The notes under the pieces are model-generated. The model did no database searches. It was not told the DNA's origin and saw only the letters and a program-made list of their open reading frames with translations. A DNA stretch of 64,000 nucleotides, taken from positions 620,001 through 684,000 of the forward strand of contig BGZK01000098.1 of assembly GCA_005406025.1 (NCBI GenBank), written 5' to 3'. Positions 60,725-64,000 of the stretch are shown piece after piece. A program made the position numbers and the translations under genes. Positions within the stretch are counted from its first letter, which is position 1. Every line of letters starts with the position of its first letter. This DNA is from Eumeta japonica. Taxonomy: Eukaryota; Arthropoda; Insecta; Lepidoptera; Psychidae.

Positions 60725-61476
60725 TTTTGACTTCGATTTGTACATTGCCGAGTAAGCTTAAGATAAGACTTAGCAATCTTTTGTTCTGCGTGTCATCCGA
60801 TAGGACGGGACCGGGTGTGGGTGGCAAAGGTGCACAATAAGGCGGGCGTGCAAACGTAGGGCTGTTCATAGGGATAGGTATCGGCAACGGTATAGGTACG
60901 TTTCCGCAGTTGCAGCTTTTTCCGCATCCGCAGTTGCCACCGCACCCGTTTCCACACGCGTAAGGTGGCGTTCGGGGGTTGTTCATCGCCATCAACATCA
61001 TCATCGCGACCTGCAGATCTGTATCATCTTTTTCGATGATCATCGGCACGTTGGCTCCATATCCAACGTAACATTTAACATTCGACACCTTGAATAAACA
61101 ATTAAAAATAACACAATTTATTTAGGTTACGATCTAAAATAAGAAAAAAAAAAGCCTGAATCCTTTCTCTTTAATAATTTCAATATTAATCGTTTTTACA
61201 TTCACAAGTAATGGTGATTCTACGTGCATTAAAGCTAAATTGACTAGTCAGTTCTATCTATTTTATCTATTGACATTCAAAAAACAAAACAACTTATCTA
61301 AAATAGTTCTGGTATTTCGCAAACGTCAGTCGTTTCATTTATGACAGTACATAACTCGAAATCATTATAGGGCTCCTAATTGTTACTAACACTTCTTTAC
61401 TAGTATAATTATTTAATATATTTACCTGTAGTAATAAAGCGATCGCTGCCAAAGAGATCACACTGATGGACTTCAT
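60720..61476 (-). CDS. Small secreted proline-motif, Cys-rich protein (gene B)
   Basis: Exon 1 (61476-61426) encodes MKSISVISLAAIALLLQ with donor CAG|GTAAAT. The intron (61425-61089, 337 nt) ends TTTATTCAAG. Exon 2 (61088-60720) begins VSNVKCYVGYG and gives 122 residues; total 139. Order: charged IIEKDDTD, methionine-rich VAMMMLMAMNN, Gly/Cys block (CGNGCGGNCGCGKSCNCG), motif VPIPLPIPIPMNSPTF, proline-rich linker, and a C-terminal hydrophobic helix LLSLILSLL ending EVKK. Open throughout. The start is fixed by the signal exon; a GTG at 61088 is just the first codon of exon 2. Role unknown. The Cys block could support cross-linking or metal binding, but this is inference. Confidence 0.8.
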
Positions 61477-61510
61477 TTTGCTTTGATATATATTTTTTTA
61501 ATTTACTCCC

Positions 61511-61520
61511 TATTTATATA
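61511..61520 (-). promoter_or_regulatory. TATA box of gene B
   Basis: The minus strand reads TATATAAATA about 35 nt before the ATG at 61476, so the leader is probably under 15 nt. Confidence 0.6.
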
Positions 61521-61954
61521 AATACCGTTGCAATGGATTGACAAAGAAATAGGCAATGTTACGTTTACTTTCACATATTTCGTAAAATATTTTTCGTAAT
61601 ATCTATGGCTTTATCATCGTTTCCGTGCGTTGATACGATTTTCTAATTATATTTGAATATGACGGTTTTTGTTATGATAACAAAAATGTAATGCTCATAC
61701 AGGAACAATTTTCTTTTTACATTATCTTAATTTGTTGAGTACTAGTGTATATATTACTTGATTATATTTTATAAACATCTATAATAAAAGAGAATACCGA
61801 CTAAATAATTTCAGTACAAATTAACGTCAATTGATACCGACGCGTAGTCCTAAGCGAGTCCTAAAGATATCTAGGCTGTAGTTTTACACTATAGTTAGCA
61901 CACTGACTGGCGCTATCAAAAATAAATGAAAAACATGATTTGTTAAACACCACG
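61521..61954. other. Spacer between genes B and C
   Basis: AT-rich, nothing recognised. It must hold the upstream control region of gene B. Confidence 0.4.
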
Positions 61955-61964
61955 TTTATTTATT
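61955..61964 (-). terminator. Polyadenylation signals of gene C
   Basis: Overlapping AATAAATAAA on the minus strand, about 30-40 nt after the stop of gene C. Confidence 0.5.
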
Positions 61965-61993
61965 ACATCTTAGAATCGAGATAAAATAATACT

Positions 61994-63269
61994 TTATAAA
62001 GGTTCAGCATTTCGCACGTCCAAAGTACCTCCGTCACAGTCGCAAACGTACACGTGCTTCTTCTTAGGCCCGACACCAGCCCAAGGTACGGCGGTGTACT
62101 CCACGTCGCCGTTCGGGCTCGTGACCTTCACTACTCCGCTATCATACGACACGACTTTATCTCCACTTTCCAACCTCACAATTTTCTCCTCCCAAGGGAT
62201 TTCATCCCCGCCCACGATAGAATCGTAACAGCTCTCGTAGGGAATGTTCTCCGTCTGCGCAATTACGGGACTGTTGATCGGTATGGGTATGGGGATAGGT
62301 ACTGGTATATTTCTGGTCGAGGCGCTGCGGCGTCTGCAACCAGCGCACTGTCTGGAGACCAACATGGCCAATACCAGCGGCAGCATGAAATCCGATTCGG
62401 CCCTTTGGAATGCCGCGTCGCATGGATAATTTCCAGTAGTAACCGTTGCTGGAACGATAGGTACTATTCCTTGGCCGTAATCGATCGGCACCAGTCGACA
62501 TTAAGCTCTCAGTATTGCTCAGGCGGACCATCTGAAAAAAACATGTTCATTAATAGATTATGGACTTGACTATCATAGAAATGATTGGAAAACGTTACTG
62601 TGACTTATTTAAATAAATTGGTTTTTTTTCAAATCGGTCAGGAATATATGACATTTTTCAAAACAACGGCCTAAATCTTCTGTATGTTAATAATAATAAT
62701 AATTTCTGAACTTTTAAACATGCAAGTCTTCAATTGTTACAATGAAGGGTTATATGTTTAATCTATTTCCTTAATAGTACTGAACAGTGTTTGTGAACCG
62801 TTCCCTTTCTGATGGTATTTCCCATCTTGTTATAATGATTTCCCTTAAAATTAAAATGTTATAGAAAATTAAGAATGACAAAAAAAATTAAAGATATTTA
62901 CTAGCGTACATTTCATCTTATCTTGGTATTGTAATAGATACTTTTAATATATACTAAACCAACTTAACTTTATTCATTTGTCAAACTTACTTTATTTGGA
63001 ATATATTATTTAGAAAAAATAATCAAGATTTCTATTTTTGTTATGTACGTAAAAGAAACCGAACAAAAGCATAAGCGACTGTAATGAGTCGAATTTTCAA
63101 AGATTCTATTGATGTGATCATAAATATTTTATATCAAATTCGTTCAACTATTGTTTCTAATAATTTATGTATGTTTACAATACAGTATATTCTTACATTA
63201 CATTATATTTAAAAGTACCTGTAAATCCAGCCACGTCACAGCGAAAAATACGAAATGACCCGCCCGCAT
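61994..63269 (-). CDS. Secreted proline-motif protein with frame break (gene C)
   Basis: Exon 1 (63269-63219) encodes MRAGHFVFFAVTWLDLQ with donor CAG|GTACTT. A 687-nt intron ends TTTTTTTCAG at 62532. Exon 2 (62531-61994) is 538 nt, not a multiple of three. The phase-0 entry frame (MVRLSNTESL) differs from the frame carrying the family sequence, which is open from about 62500 downward: VPIDYGQGIVPIVP, DFMLPLVLAMLVSRQ, CAGC, motif IPVPIPIPIPINSPV. It then has a longer unique C-terminal domain with VRLESGDKVVSYDSGVVKV and CDCDGG, ending NAEPL. One extra base near 62501-62504 (in TTAATG) would explain the break. It may be an assembly error or a recent disabling mutation. The length would be about 195 residues if intact. 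Confidence 0.65.
62520..62531 (-). other. Start of gene C exon 2, entry frame
   Basis: The acceptor TTTTTTTCAG is followed by ATGGTCCGCCTG. The phase-0 frame from exon 1 enters here, and no alternative AG lets exon 1 reach the family frame, because TAA closes that frame at 62503-62501. This localises the frame lesion to about 62487-62531. Confidence 0.6.
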
Positions 63270-64000
63270 CTTGTATCTGACCGCTGACAGTTTAACTGTT
63301 GATAAGTGCTTATAAAGAAAAGGTGTTTGTTAACAATTTAAAGTTACGTATGGTTTGATAACTTTTATTATTTCAACATCTACGATGTTTATCTACATGT
63401 CTAACTTTAGGCAACACTGTTGTAATCTTAGTCTATTACAGATATCATAATTCATATTACAGATATTTTAGATTGTGCTTGGTGTTGCAAATGATTTATA
63501 TTGTATATGTGATTATATTAGTATTATCCACATGACATTATTATATATGTCACTATAATATATCTTTCATATATAACACATAGCAGTTACTAGTACAGTA
63601 TTGTACATGACTAGATGCAATTAAATATGGGTATAAGGAAGTGCTTTGATTTATTTTCTTTTGTTCAATAATGGTTATATTGCAATATCTGATAAATTAC
63701 GTCGTTTGTGCTAAGTGTTATTTATTTTAAAAAACCATATTTTTAGCGTCACAAGATAGAAATTTTAATTATTATAGTAATAGTAAATCAAACATTATAT
63801 TTATATAATAACAAAGAAAATATTATTCCTTTTTTTTATTATTTCTTTTCTTTGTTTATAGTTTGTCTTTTACTTTGAACGAATAAAGTTAGTAATGTAA
63901 GCAGATAAAGATGCGATAGACATATAAAAGTTTTCACCAGTTGTGAATGGTTTAATAGACTTTAACATTGCGTTTGTTAACAGCAACTAACGCTTGCATT
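63270..64000. other. Upstream region of gene C
   Basis: AT-rich. It contains the TATA box at 63308-63317 and otherwise no recognisable feature to the window end. Confidence 0.45.
63308..63317 (-). promoter_or_regulatory. TATA box of gene C
   Basis: The minus strand reads CTTTATAAGC about 40 nt before the ATG at 63269, the same distance as in genes A, B and the large gene. Confidence 0.55.

Noticed and set aside
62054..62569. Plus-strand 171-residue open frame over gene C
   Set aside because: Antisense to the well-supported family frame. The signal peptide, splice sites and conserved motif are all on the minus strand.
1..64000. CRISPR arrays, operons, phage or bacterial mobile elements
   Set aside because: No regularly spaced direct repeats and no prokaryotic gene density or ribosome-binding patterns. 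The window is eukaryotic.

Overview
The window looks like nuclear DNA of a moth or butterfly. It is AT-rich, gene-poor and intron-bearing. It carries repeat types widespread in Lepidoptera: an element bounded by GGGTTCCGTA / TACGGAACCC-type ends (16.5 kb and 40.9 kb), a short element whose tail reads like the common lepidopteran GGCGATGACTA family (15.3 kb, and inverted at 59.0 kb), 5'-truncated LINE reverse-transcriptase copies, and TIR elements. I saw no bacterial, viral or CRISPR signal.

Layout. Bases 1-31,600 hold no gene I can support: decayed LINE pieces (0.7-1.75 kb), a nested TIR element with a possible GACATA target duplication (6.98-8.15 kb), simple repeats, and about seven GC-rich, CpG-dense islands in otherwise AT-rich DNA. 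Bases 31,572-44,190 hold one large minus-strand gene. A 57-nt exon encoding a signal peptide (44,148-44,092), preceded by a TATA box, is joined in phase 0 by an inferred 7.9-kb intron to a 4.5-kb exon. The product is about 1,518 residues, acidic, Asn/Ser/Thr-rich and low in Cys, secreted, and built of degenerate repeats. A highly charged reading continues past its stop codon in another frame and ends at the polyadenylation signal, so the true C-terminus may lie there. The intron holds a MITE, palindromes and an old LINE/repeat composite. Bases 44,200-54,290 are gene-free apart from a LINE copy.

Bases 54,290-63,320 hold a minus-strand family of three small secreted proteins: gene A at 54.4 kb, gene B at 60.7 kb and gene C at 62.0 kb. 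All have a TATA box, a 16-17-codon signal-peptide exon, a short phase-0 intron and one main exon. They share a hydrophobic leucine/methionine segment, a Cys cluster and a proline motif, [IV]-P-[IV]-P-x-P-I-P-[IV]-P-[IM]-N-S-P. Gene C has a one-base frame break. A fourth, broken member lies inverted at 59.74-59.88 kb.

How the genes may work together (inference). Four minus-strand genes with TATA promoters, very short leaders and phase-0 signal-peptide exons look like a tissue-restricted secretory cluster. A silk gland, cuticle or other exocrine material is plausible, but nothing in the sequence proves the tissue and I do not recognise the families. The two most interesting items are the proline-motif family and the large repetitive protein. 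Both frame problems are single-base events that could be assembly errors.
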